DNA of 32,957 bases from Alphaproteobacteria bacterium (GCA_017616015.1 JAFZYY010000021.1:1-32957); one strand, 5' to 3'. Positions 16,691 to 23,316 are shown, counted from the stretch's first letter. Notes: generated from the letters alone by a model not told the origin. Made by a program: numbers and translations.

Positions 16691-16700
16691 AACCCAGCCG
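16677..16700 (+). promoter_or_regulatory. Intercistronic hairpin 3
   Basis: CGGC and GGG (16677-16684, one mismatch at 16681) pair with CCC and GCCG (16693-16700); the loop holds the upstream stop codon. Same placement as hairpins 1 and 2. Confidence 0.45.
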
Positions 16701-16707
16701 AAAGATC

Positions 16708-16719
16708 ACGAAAGAGAGG
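16708..16719 (+). promoter_or_regulatory. Leader motif copy 3 (ribosome site)
   Basis: ACGAAAGAGAGG with preceding C, 8 bases before ATG 16728; a 9-base match to the small RNA linker. Confidence 0.75.
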
Positions 16720-16727
16720 GCGAAAAA

Positions 16728-16919
16728 ATGAACGAATACAAAAAGAGCTTTAAAAAGTTAATTGAAGAGCTGGCAAACCTTGACGAGCTGACAGACGACA
16801 CCGTGGGGGCATGGTTCGGCCGCGTCGATATGAGTTACCAGCATGACGGGATAAGCTACAACGAACAGGCGCTGTTGTTAAAGCTTGCGAACAAGATCAC
16901 AAGGGGGGCGAGAGTATGA
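16728..16919 (+). CDS. Hypothetical accessory cassette protein, 63 aa
   Basis: The start ATG 16728 is set by the leader motif. The 63-residue protein starts MNEYKKSFKKLIEELANL and has a second helix with YNEQALLLKLANKITRG. It overlaps the following Xre gene by 4 bases (ATGA), so the two are translationally coupled and may act together. No family recognised. Confidence 0.6.
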   Translation: MNEYKKSFKKLIEELANLDELTDDTVGAWFGRVDMSYQHDGISYNEQALLLKLANKITRGARV

Positions 16920-17113
16920 AAGACTTTAAAACGTTTCGGGAGTCAACAGGCATGACACAAGCCGAATTTGTCCGGCATTTTGGGATCCCGTTGCGGACGG
17001 AGACGCATTGGGAAACCGGGGACAGACAGCCACCGGAATACGTGGTAAACATGATTAAAAAAATATTGCTTTACGAAAAGGGATACACGCCCGAAGAGAT
17101 CGGGCAAGAATAG
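16916..17113 (+). CDS. Xre-type helix-turn-helix regulator
   Basis: This 65-residue protein is a single HTH: FKTFRESTGMTQAEFVRHFG, then LRTETHWETGDRQPPEYV and a terminal helix. Such small Xre proteins often repress their own operon, and the palindrome at 15774-15788 is a likely site. It is coupled to the gene before it, a layout like a toxin-antitoxin pair, though the partner has no recognisable toxin fold. A terminator follows. Confidence 0.75.
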   Translation: MKDFKTFRESTGMTQAEFVRHFGIPLRTETHWETGDRQPPEYVVNMIKKILLYEKGYTPEEIGQE

Positions 17114-17117
17114 GAAC

Positions 17118-17148
17118 CGGGGCGGCAGCAGTTGGCCGCCCTGTTTTT
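17118..17148 (+). terminator. Terminator of the accessory cassette
   Basis: CGGGGCGGC (17118-17126) pairs with GCCGCCCTG (17135-17143, one G-T pair), 8-nt loop, followed by TTTTT. It isolates the cassette from attP and, in the prophage, from host DNA. Confidence 0.82.
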
Positions 17149-17152
17149 GCGA

Positions 17153-17171
17153 GTGTCGTATAGTGTCGTAT
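17153..17171 (+). other. Integrase arm-type sites, left arm pair
   Basis: Two direct copies of TGTCGTA at 17154-17160 and 17164-17170, centred 10 bases apart (one helical turn). The same spacing recurs on the other side of the attachment core. Confidence 0.7.
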
Positions 17172-17217
17172 AGAAATTTGCGAAGCCTTGCAAATAAAGG
17201 CTTGCGAGACTCACACA

Positions 17218-17264
17218 CTTGACTTTTAATCAAGTTGTCTCGGGTTCGAGTCCCGAGTGGCTCA
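17218..17264 (+). other. attP core: 3' half of tRNA-Lys(UUU)
   Basis: The sequence carries the anticodon stem-loop (CTTGA 17218-17222, loop with TTT anticodon at 17225-17227, TCAAG 17230-17234), a 5-base variable loop, the T arm (TCGGG/CCCGA around TTCGAGT) and the 3' acceptor strand GTGGCTC with discriminator A (17264). The 5' half (D arm and GAGCCAC acceptor strand) is absent, so this is not a working tRNA. Phages that integrate into tRNA genes carry exactly such a 3' part to rebuild the gene. It lies next to the integrase gene. Confidence 0.9.
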
Positions 17265-17270
17265 GTACAA

Positions 17271-17306
17271 AAAAACCTTGAAAAATACAGCTTTTCAAGG
17301 TTTTTC
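17271..17306. terminator. Bidirectional terminator beside attP
   Basis: A perfect 14-bp stem (17271-17284 with 17292-17305, 7-nt loop) has A-rich and T-rich outer arms, so it works on both strands. It can end the leftward integrase message and rightward read-through, and may also replace the terminator of the host tRNA after integration. Confidence 0.82.
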
Positions 17307-17344
17307 TTTTTAGGTTTTTTTGTGCCCTTTTGTGTCCATTTGGG

Positions 17345-17419
17345 TGTCGTACGGACAAAAGTGCGACACGGCTCAAAGCCTTGTAAATGCTGGCTTGAAA
17401 GCCGTTTTTTTGTACGACA
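17345..17419. other. Integrase arm-type sites, inner right arm
   Basis: TGTCGTA at 17345-17351, its inverted form TACGACA at 17413-17419 and a one-mismatch inverted copy at 17363-17369. They share the motif of the outer pairs. Confidence 0.6.
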
Positions 17420-17455
17420 CCGAAAAAGCCCGAAAAAAGGCACTTTTCGAAATAA

Positions 17456-17474
17456 GTGTCGTATTTTGTCGTAT
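17456..17474 (+). other. Integrase arm-type sites, right outer pair
   Basis: TGTCGTA at 17457-17463 and 17467-17473, again 10 bases apart and in the same orientation as the left pair. It directly abuts the end of the integrase gene. Confidence 0.7.
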
Positions 17475-17480
17475 GATTTT

Positions 17481-18578
17481 TTAAAGATCAGCAGCGAAGA
17501 CGCGGTCGAGTTTTTCGGCGGCGTTTTCTTTCATTTCGTTTAAATGCGCATAAACGCGCATTAACATTGTCGTGTCCGCGTGTCCCAGCAATTGCGCGGC
17601 CTTTTTTATTGAAACTTCCGAATAAAAAAGCATTGTAGCATAATTGTGGCGGAAAATGTGCGGCGTCAGCGTTTCCGCGTCGGGAGTTTCGGCAGCAAGC
17701 GCCGATTTTATCCTGTCCCACATGCGCCGGAACGAGCTTTTAGTAAGCGGCGATCCGTCGGACATGGTAAAGAGCAAGCCGCTTTTGTCTTTCGTGTACG
17801 CTTTGAGGACGGGCAAAAACGCCGCCGGAATTGGTACCGACCTTATACTGTATATATTTTTCGGCCGTTCGATTTTAGGGGCGTTTTCGTCGAATACAAG
17901 GGCTTGCCGTACGTGTAAAAGCTTTTCTTTGAAATCAATGCGGGAGCAATCAAGCGCCAGGCACTCTTCACGCCGTAAGCCGCAATAATACAGGATAAGC
18001 ACGAACACCCGCTCTCGTTCGTCAAGATCAGCAGAGAAAAGGGCAAGCTTTTCCGGTTCCGTCAAGGGGCGCTTTTCGTTCTTTTCCCTTTTCGGCAAGA
18101 TCAGCTTTTTTATATTGACGCCGCGCCGGATATCCATTTCGAGATCGACGGCCGCCGCATAAAGCTGGCGGAGCGTTAGCTTGATTTTGTTGCACGTTTC
18201 CGGCTTTTCAAAGTTGTAATTTATCACGCCTTGCAGATCGGCTTGCGATATTTCGGAGAAGTACAGGTCACCAAGATCGGGTATTAAATGCTTTTCGATA
18301 ACGTTGCTATACATTGCCCGGGTATTTATTGCCGCATGTTGCTTTTCAGTTCGCAGCCATTGCCGGGCGAACGCGCCGAACGCCATATCATCAGACGGCG
18401 CCGCGTTTTCTGAAAGATACTGCTGCCGGGCGGCGAAAATCTTTTTTTCAAGTTCCGCTTTTGTTTTCGCATAGATCGACCGCCGCACCAGCTTGCCGTC
18501 GCGATCACGCCCAAGGGTTATCTTTTTTTCTATACGGGGCTTTTTTTCTTTTTGTGTCTTCTTTTCTTTCGCTGGCAT
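17481..18578 (-). CDS. int: Tyrosine recombinase integrase
   Basis: The start ATG at 18578 has GGAGG 7 bases before it; the TTG at 18584 is too close to that site. The 365-residue protein has a basic N terminus with an arm-binding beta domain, a SAM-like core-binding domain (FGAFARQWLRTEKQH) and a C-terminal catalytic domain. Catalytic residues: Arg 202 (GLRREE), a Lys near 240, His 307 and Arg 310 (HIFRHNYAT), His 333 (LLGHAD) and Tyr 343 (RVYAHL). It integrates the phage at a host tRNA-Lys gene. It is the last gene of the leftward lysogeny operon, 2 bases after the repressor. Confidence 0.95.
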   Translation of the reverse strand: MPAKEKKTQKEKKPRIEKKITLGRDRDGKLVRRSIYAKTKAELEKKIFAARQQYLSENAAPSDDMAFGAFARQWLRTEKQHAAINTRAMYSNVIEKHLIPDLGDLYFSEISQADLQGVINYNFEKPETCNKIKLTLRQLYAAAVDLEMDIRRGVNIKKLILPKREKNEKRPLTEPEKLALFSADLDERERVFVLILYYCGLRREECLALDCSRIDFKEKLLHVRQALVFDENAPKIERPKNIYSIRSVPIPAAFLPVLKAYTKDKSGLLFTMSDGSPLTKSSFRRMWDRIKSALAAETPDAETLTPHIFRHNYATMLFYSEVSIKKAAQLLGHADTTMLMRVYAHLNEMKENAAEKLDRVFAADL

Positions 18579-18580
18579 AA

Positions 18581-18919
18581 TCAATCCTCCGGGAGATACT
18601 TCAACATTTTGGCATATTCTAACAAGCGCTGCAGCTGGCTTTCGCTGAAATCTTTTGAAATAGTTTCAATTTCGGCTATCGGTTCCGGGAGCGGTTCGAC
18701 CGGAACCGCCGCAAGAATTTCGCTGGGCTTTACATGGAGCGCGTCAGCGAAAAGTTTAATTTTTGCTTGCGGTATATCAGCGGATCCCGTTTCAATTTTT
18801 GCAATGCTTGACCGGGACGTGTACCCGCAAAGCGCGGCGAGATCATCTTGTGACATATCGAGGGCAAGCCGTAAACGCTTTATATTTGCGCCAAATTGTA
18901 ATAGTTCGTTGTTTTTCAT
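18581..18919 (-). CDS. Xre-family regulator with shared C-terminal tail
   Basis: The 112-residue protein has an N-terminal HTH (IKRLRLALDMSQDDLAALCG, SRSSIAKIETGSADI) and a C-terminal helix EIETISKDFSESQLQRLLEY. The same tail ends the repressor encoded just upstream, so the two may oligomerise with each other. It overlaps that gene by 4 bases and is followed by the integrase. No peptidase domain is present. It may be a second immunity repressor or a regulator of integrase. Confidence 0.8.
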   Translation of the reverse strand: MKNNELLQFGANIKRLRLALDMSQDDLAALCGYTSRSSIAKIETGSADIPQAKIKLFADALHVKPSEILAAVPVEPLPEPIAEIETISKDFSESQLQRLLEYAKMLKYLPED

Positions 18920-19530
18920 AATTTGCCCTCGTTGTATTGTTTTAACATTTTCGCATATTCTACAAGCCTATTTAGCTGGCTTTCGTTCATATCTTTGGCG
19001 AGCGTTTCAATTTCAATTATAGATCCCGTTTTATTATCATCAAAAGACCAACCCATAAGCGCCTGCGGCGAGGTTTTGAGAATTTCGGCAAGTGGTTCTA
19101 TAATATCAGCCGGTATTTTTTCTATTTCGTTGCTTTCGTAACGATAATATGTGGCGCGGTTAATATTTAGCTTTTCGGCTATATAATCAACAGATATGCC
19201 CAGCGCTTGCCGCCTTGATTTTATTCTTTCGTTTATTGTTTGAGCGGAAACAATTAAAGCGGGTTCGGGACGTTCCTTGCGTTCTTTTTCGACATCATAT
19301 CCCATTAACCAAGCCTCGGAAACGTTCAAAGCACGCGCCAAAATATAAAGCTTGTTTTGCTTTGGCGTGGCTTTTCCCGCGATATATTGTGAAATATCCG
19401 AACGGTTCATTTTAATTTTGAATTGTTCAAGGTATGGCATGCAGCGTTCCAAAATATCGGCTTGTTTAATATTTTCAGTTTCAAGGATATAGCGAAGCCG
19501 TTCCGCCGTTGTTGTGGTTTTTTCTGCCAT
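18916..19530 (-). CDS. Double-HTH phage repressor
   Basis: I use ATG 19530, preceded by AAAGGGGGTG; the ATG at 19551 lies upstream of that site. The 204-residue protein appears to hold two HTH domains: residues about 8-75 (MNRSDISQYIAGKATPKQNK, ALNVSEAWLMGYD) and about 100-165 (IKSRRQALGISVDYIAEKL, RATYYRYESNEIE). A tail EIETLAKDMNESQLNRLVEY follows. It lacks an S24 peptidase domain, so RecA-driven self-cleavage is unlikely and induction must work otherwise. It is first in the leftward operon and probably the main immunity repressor. Confidence 0.8.
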   Translation of the reverse strand: MAEKTTTTAERLRYILETENIKQADILERCMPYLEQFKIKMNRSDISQYIAGKATPKQNKLYILARALNVSEAWLMGYDVEKERKERPEPALIVSAQTINERIKSRRQALGISVDYIAEKLNINRATYYRYESNEIEKIPADIIEPLAEILKTSPQALMGWSFDDNKTGSIIEIETLAKDMNESQLNRLVEYAKMLKQYNEGKL

Positions 19531-19556
19531 ATAAACACCCCCTTTATGCAAAAGTG

Positions 19557-19584
19557 ATTATAACACGCTTTTTCAAAATGTTAA
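19557..19584 (-). promoter_or_regulatory. Leftward lysogeny promoter
   Basis: On the minus strand TTAACA (19584-19579), 16 bases and an extended -10 TGTTATAAT (TATAAT at 19562-19557). It drives the repressors and integrase. Confidence 0.75.
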
Positions 19585-19588
19585 AGTG

Positions 19589-19610
19589 TTTTTTACAATA
19601 ATGTAAAAAA
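19589..19610. promoter_or_regulatory. Palindromic operator between divergent promoters
   Basis: TTTTTTACA (19589-19597) and TGTAAAAAA (19602-19610) form a perfect 9-bp inverted repeat around ATAA. Its place between the two -35 boxes suits binding by a repressor that controls both directions. Confidence 0.65.
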
Positions 19611-19624
19611 TTGAACAAAAATGC

Positions 19625-19653
19625 TTGACAACGTTTTTGTGTTGAATTATATT
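19625..19653 (+). promoter_or_regulatory. Rightward early promoter
   Basis: TTGACA (19625-19630), 17-base spacer and TATATT (19648-19653). Transcription would begin near 19660, at the edge of operator GTTCAAGATTGAAC, and run through the whole early operon. Confidence 0.85.
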
Positions 19654-19659
19654 TGAATT

Positions 19660-19673
19660 GTTCAAGATTGAAC
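19660..19673. promoter_or_regulatory. Operator copy 1
   Basis: Perfect palindrome GTTCAA-GA-TTGAAC at the predicted transcription start of the rightward promoter. The identical 14-mer recurs at 19911-19924. A half site TTGAAC lies at 19611-19616. Confidence 0.75.
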
Positions 19674-19700
19674 GAATTAAAACGAAAGGGGGTCACAAGA

Positions 19701-19922
19701 ATGGCTTTCAACTATGCAAAATTAAAAGGGCGTATAATTGAAATTTTCGGAAACAACGGATCATTTATTGACGCCATGGGCTGGAGCCGCCCGACATTTT
19801 CACGCAAGATCAGCGGCGAAAGCGAATGGACAGACAACGAAATTTTTAAAGCTGCCGAGCTTTTAAAAATTGACGTTGAAAAAATCCACATTTATTTTTT
19901 TGTCGTAAGTGTTCAAGATTGA
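19701..19922 (+). CDS. Cro-like DNA-binding protein (DUF739-like)
   Basis: The start ATG 19701 follows AAAGGGGG. The 73-residue protein reads KLKGRIIEIFGNNGSFIDAM, then WSRPTFSRKISGESEWTDNE, typical of DUF739/Cro-type proteins in Bacillota phages. As first gene of the early operon it should repress the lysogeny promoter and commit to lytic growth. Its stop codon lies inside operator copy 2. Confidence 0.82.
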   Translation: MAFNYAKLKGRIIEIFGNNGSFIDAMGWSRPTFSRKISGESEWTDNEIFKAAELLKIDVEKIHIYFFVVSVQD

Positions 19923-19924
19923 AC
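19911..19924. promoter_or_regulatory. Operator copy 2
   Basis: The same palindrome GTTCAAGATTGAAC as at 19660-19673, overlapping the stop codon of the Cro-like gene. A weak promoter (TTGACG 19870-19875, 17 bases, TATTTT 19893-19898) could lie upstream. Binding here may block elongation into the excisionase-like gene. Confidence 0.65.
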
Positions 19925-19940
19925 AAACGGGGGCAACATT

Positions 19941-20135
19941 ATGGAAAAGCTGGCGAAGTATTGGAGCGTAACCAAAACCGCGGATTTTTACGGCTTTACG
20001 CGAAAAACAGTTTTAGAAATGTGCGCCGCAAGGGGATCCCGGTTCGCTTTCAAGCTGAAAGAAAACGGGCGCTATTATATCGACCCGAAGCTGTTCAAAC
20101 AGTACATTGACCGGAAACGGAGAGAGGGGGCATAA
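19941..20135 (+). CDS. Excisionase-like small DNA-binding protein
   Basis: The 64-residue basic protein has a winged-helix/MerR-like pattern: WSVTKTADFYGFTRKTVLEMC, then FAFKLKENGRYYIDPKLFKQYIDRKRRE. Proteins of this size and form are excisionases or small regulators. Its place as second early gene fits a directionality factor for the integrase, but the assignment is by pattern. Confidence 0.65.
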   Translation: MEKLAKYWSVTKTADFYGFTRKTVLEMCAARGSRFAFKLKENGRYYIDPKLFKQYIDRKRREGA

Positions 20136-20315
20136 ATGGCACGCTTTAAAGTTTGCGAGTATTGCGGCGCCGCGCTGGATTTTGGCGAAACTTGCGATTG
20201 TAAGCGCGAAGCCGAATCGCAAGCGGAGAAGTGGCGAAGCATGACAAAACAGGAAACAACGGGGCAAATTAGACTGCTGCCGGAGATCATCACGAAAGAG
20301 AGGGACAAGACATGA
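20136..20315 (+). CDS. Small zinc-ribbon-like protein, 59 aa
   Basis: The start ATG 20136 has GAGAGGGGGC before it. The product begins MARFKVCEYCGAALDFGETC and has Cys at 7, 10, 20 and 22, enough for one zinc site (CxxC and CxC), followed by a charged helical tail ending KERDKT. It overlaps the next gene by 4 bases (ATGA). The role is unknown. Confidence 0.7.
   Translation: MARFKVCEYCGAALDFGETCDCKREAESQAEKWRSMTKQETTGQIRLLPEIITKERDKT
20292..20303 (+). promoter_or_regulatory. Leader motif copy 4 (ribosome site)
   Basis: ACGAAAGAGAGG with preceding C, 8 bases before ATG 20312. Here it lies inside the coding sequence of the previous gene. Confidence 0.7.
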
Positions 20316-20479
20316 ACAAAGAAGCAGAACAGGCAATGAACAATTTACACGTATCGGAAATGCTGGCATTGAATACCGAGGGTTTTATCCTTATTTGCGG
20401 AAACGGACAGGCGTGCGCGATCGTCGAGGAAAAGGACGCACCGCGGGCAGAAATGGAGCGCGTTAAATATGGCTATTGA
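20312..20479 (+). CDS. Hypothetical early protein, 55 aa
   Basis: Reads MNKEAEQAMNNLHVSEMLAL, then a beta segment with GFILICGNGQACAIVEEKDA and a basic end. The leader motif lies 8 bases before the start. The end overlaps the exonuclease start by 11 bases. I see no domain, but small proteins at this place are common before YqaJ genes. Confidence 0.6.
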   Translation: MNKEAEQAMNNLHVSEMLALNTEGFILICGNGQACAIVEEKDAPRAEMERVKYGY

Positions 20480-21137
20480 CGTACAAGCATACAAGACCGA
20501 AACGGCGTGGCTTGCCGCACGTAAAAGCTATATCGGTGGAAGTGAAGCAAGTTGTATCGTCGGCCGCAATCCATGGAAATCGAACGTTGACTTGTGGCGA
20601 GAGAAGACCGGACGGAAAGCGCCGGACGATTTGAGCGACAACGCCCTTGTAAATTACGGCAAAGAAGCGGAAGCACATCTGCGGGAGCTTTTCGCGCTTG
20701 ACTACAAGTCGCGCGGAATAATTACAAATTACGGCGCGTTTAATATGTGGACGAACACGGACTACCCGTTCGCACATGCAAGCCTTGACGGCTGGCTGAT
20801 AGATCAGAGCAACGACAACCGGTTCGGCGTTTTGGAGATCAAAACGGCAACCATAAACAGCGCCGCCCAAGCCGCGAAATGGCAAGACAGGATCCCGGAC
20901 AACTATTTCTGCCAAATATTGCACTATATGGCAATAACGGGCGCAACGTTCGCCATATTATCGGCGCAATTAAAAACCGAGTACGAGGGCGAAGAGATCG
21001 ACGCGAGGATCCGCCGTTACCGGATAGAGAGAACGCCGGAAATTGAAACGCAAATAAATTATCTTATGGAGCAAGAACAGCGGTTCGCGGAATACATCAC
21101 AGCGGACAAAGAGCCGCCGTTGCTTTTAAACATTTGA
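20469..21137 (+). CDS. YqaJ-like recombination exonuclease
   Basis: The 222-residue protein is a PD-(D/E)XK nuclease of the YqaJ/lambda-exonuclease group that resects double-stranded ends. Visible motifs: WLAARKSYIGGSEASCIVG, Glu 68 (GKEAE), Asp 107 (ASLDG), the catalytic pair Glu 123 and Lys 125 (LEIKT) and the helix YFCQILHYM. With RecT downstream it forms a two-component single-strand-annealing recombination system. Confidence 0.92.
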   Translation: MAIDVQAYKTETAWLAARKSYIGGSEASCIVGRNPWKSNVDLWREKTGRKAPDDLSDNALVNYGKEAEAHLRELFALDYKSRGIITNYGAFNMWTNTDYPFAHASLDGWLIDQSNDNRFGVLEIKTATINSAAQAAKWQDRIPDNYFCQILHYMAITGATFAILSAQLKTEYEGEEIDARIRRYRIERTPEIETQINYLMEQEQRFAEYITADKEPPLLLNI

Positions 21138-21154
21138 TAAAAGGGGGCATTTAC

Positions 21155-21484
21155 ATGGAAAAGCGAAAGCCGGGCGAGCTGACAACGTTGGAGACACGGG
21201 CAGCAGCTAACGAGACAGTAAACAAGGGTTTGCGTTATCGGCAAATACTTGACGTTTTAGAGAATGACGACGCCGACGGAATGACGGCCAAAGAAATCGC
21301 CGTCGTTATGTATAACCGGGGCGACATACCGACCAGCGAACGCAATTTCACGGCGCCGCGCTTGACGGAGTTAGGCGAACAGGGGATCGTGGAGCCGATC
21401 GGCAAGAAGTTCTGCACATACACCGGGCGCAAAGTTACCGTTTGGGGCTTGCGTTCGCCGTTTGAAACGAAAGAGAGGGCATAA
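21155..21484 (+). CDS. Winged-helix-like early protein
   Basis: I use ATG 21155 after AAAAGGGGGC; TTG 21134 is upstream of that site. The 109-residue protein has a winged-helix-type order: RQILDVLENDDADGMTAKEI, then NFTAPRLTELGEQGIVEPIG and a strand KVTVWGLRS. It lies between exonuclease and DUF1351 in the recombination operon. The DNA target is unknown. Confidence 0.65.
   Translation: MEKRKPGELTTLETRAAANETVNKGLRYRQILDVLENDDADGMTAKEIAVVMYNRGDIPTSERNFTAPRLTELGEQGIVEPIGKKFCTYTGRKVTVWGLRSPFETKERA
21467..21478 (+). promoter_or_regulatory. Leader motif copy 5 (ribosome site)
   Basis: ACGAAAGAGAGG, 8 bases before ATG 21487, inside the end of the previous gene. Confidence 0.7.
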
Positions 21485-21486
21485 AA

Positions 21487-22413
21487 ATGGAATTAGCGAT
21501 CATTACGACACCCGACGGCGGGTTGTCAATAAAGGACTTTGAAAGCATTAAAAAAGAGCTTGCGGAGACGCTGGCACATTATAAGACGCTTGTGGTTACG
21601 GCGGACGAGATCAAAGCCGCCAAGGAATATCGGGCGCAGCTTAACAAGACCAGCGACGCGCTAAAGGAAAACTTTAGAAACAAAAAGAAAGAGCTTTTAC
21701 AACAGCTTGACACGCTGGACGGACAGACAAGCGAGCTTGTCGGGATTGTATGGGAGTGCGCGGACGCGATCGACAAGCAAATAAAAGCTTTCGAGAACGA
21801 GGAAAAGGAAAAGAAGCTGGCGCAATGCAAGGCCATATTTGTGGAAGAGTTTGCCGGGCTTGAATGGGTAAAGTTTGAAGCGATCAGCAACGAACGCTGG
21901 ACAAATAAAACCTTTACGCTTGCCAAAGTTTCCGACGAATTGAAAGCAAAGCGCACCGAGATTGAACAGAACCTTGACACGCTGGAAAGATTGGACGCGT
22001 TCGCGTTTGAAGCCGTGGAAGAATACAAGCGCACGTTGGACATTAACAAAGCGATCACAGAGGGGCAACGGCTGGCGGACATACAGCGCCGGAAAGAAGA
22101 AGCGAAGAGACAGGCCGAAGAAGAAGCGAAACGCGCCGCGGAGATCGAAGCCCAAAAAGCCGCCCAGCGCGAAGCGGAATCGGGGCAAATTTCAAGCGAA
22201 AATAATCAGACGATGAAAAACACACCCGAAACGGCAACGGGGCAAAATGATCCGTTTTCGGACGAAATAAAGCACGTTTTAATTATGACCGTTGACGGCA
22301 AGGGGTTCCGGGCGGAGATTAGCGACGGAGCGAAAGCAGACCTTAACAACATTATCCGGGAATACATCAAGCGCAACGGCTTGCAAATGGAGAGAATAGG
22401 GGGCGAAGCATAA
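21487..22413 (+). CDS. DUF1351-like recombination-associated coiled-coil protein
   Basis: The 308-residue protein is mostly coiled coil: helices with EIKAAKEYRAQLNKTSDALK, AFENEEKEKKLAQCKAIFVE and a Lys/Glu/Ala-rich stretch (residues 200-235). The pattern matches DUF1351 proteins, which occur next to RecT/YqaJ genes in phages of Bacillota. A role in recombination or replication complexes is likely from context; the biochemical function is not known to me. Stop and next start overlap by 1 base. Confidence 0.78.
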   Translation: MELAIITTPDGGLSIKDFESIKKELAETLAHYKTLVVTADEIKAAKEYRAQLNKTSDALKENFRNKKKELLQQLDTLDGQTSELVGIVWECADAIDKQIKAFENEEKEKKLAQCKAIFVEEFAGLEWVKFEAISNERWTNKTFTLAKVSDELKAKRTEIEQNLDTLERLDAFAFEAVEEYKRTLDINKAITEGQRLADIQRRKEEAKRQAEEEAKRAAEIEAQKAAQREAESGQISSENNQTMKNTPETATGQNDPFSDEIKHVLIMTVDGKGFRAEISDGAKADLNNIIREYIKRNGLQMERIGGEA

Positions 22414-23270
22414 TGGCGAACATGAACAATAATTCAATCATACCACAGCCGAAAAGCGATGGCTTCACGGCATATTTAACAAGGGACGCCGTAAAAAACC
22501 AAATAAACAACGTTTTAGGCGGCAAGAGCGGGCAGCGTTTTATTTCGTCGATTGTTTCCGCCGTCGAGACGAACGCCCAGCTGAAAGAGTGCAAAAACAC
22601 GACAATAGTTAGCGCGGCACTTTTGGGCGAAAGTCTTAATCTTTCACCAAGCCCGCAATTAGGGCAGTACTATTTGGTACCATTCAACGATAAAGAACGC
22701 GGCAAAGTGGCGCAGTTCATTTTAGGCTATAAAGGCATGATACAGCTTGCAATCCGTTCCGGGCAATATAAAAAATTGAACGTGCTGGCGATCAAAGAGG
22801 GCGAGCTTGTCAGCTACGACCCGTTGAATGAAGAAATCAAAGTAAATTTGATACAGGACGAAGAGCAGCGCGAAGCCGCGCCCACAATCGGTTACTATGC
22901 AATGTTTGAATACGTGAACGGGTTCCGCAAGGCATTATATTGGAGCCGGGCGAAAATGGAAAAGCACGCCGAACGCTACTCCGCCGGATATAAAGCAAAA
23001 AAAGGCTACACGTTTTGGGAAAAGGATTTCGACGGAATGGCCTACAAGACCCTGTTGCGTCAGTTGATCAGCAAGTGGGGAATTATGAGCATAGACATGC
23101 AGACGGCCTATATATCAGACGGGGCGACGATCAAAGAAGACTTAACACCGGAATACGTCGAGACAATGGACGAAGAGCCGGAGATCATAGACGCGACACC
23201 CGGAACCGTAACCGCCAAAGAGATCAGAAAAGAAGCAAGGGCAGCAGCCGAAAGCGACGACATTTTTTAA
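22413..23270 (+). CDS. recT: RecT-family single-strand annealing protein
   Basis: The 285-residue protein carries the RecT pattern: IVSAVETNAQLKEC, then SLNLSPSPQLGQYYLVPFND, FILGYKGMIQLAIRSG and FDGMAYKTLLRQLISKWG. RecT binds the 3' tails made by the YqaJ nuclease and anneals them, used for phage recombination and perhaps replication start. The C-terminal 40 residues are acidic and variable as in other members. Confidence 0.95.
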   Translation: MANMNNNSIIPQPKSDGFTAYLTRDAVKNQINNVLGGKSGQRFISSIVSAVETNAQLKECKNTTIVSAALLGESLNLSPSPQLGQYYLVPFNDKERGKVAQFILGYKGMIQLAIRSGQYKKLNVLAIKEGELVSYDPLNEEIKVNLIQDEEQREAAPTIGYYAMFEYVNGFRKALYWSRAKMEKHAERYSAGYKAKKGYTFWEKDFDGMAYKTLLRQLISKWGIMSIDMQTAYISDGATIKEDLTPEYVETMDEEPEIIDATPGTVTAKEIRKEARAAAESDDIF

Positions 23271-23316
23271 TTACGGCACCACTTTCCGCAAGGGAAAAAG
23301 CATATCACAGCCCGGA

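Noticed and set aside
16728-17113. Toxin-antitoxin pair
   Set aside because: The overlap with a small Xre gene is suggestive, but the 63-residue partner has no toxin motif I can name, and both belong to a longer operon. Kept as an open possibility within the accessory operon only.
17150-17264. Complete tRNA gene
   Set aside because: Only the anticodon arm, T arm and 3' acceptor strand are present. No D arm or matching 5' acceptor strand precedes them, so it is an attachment core.
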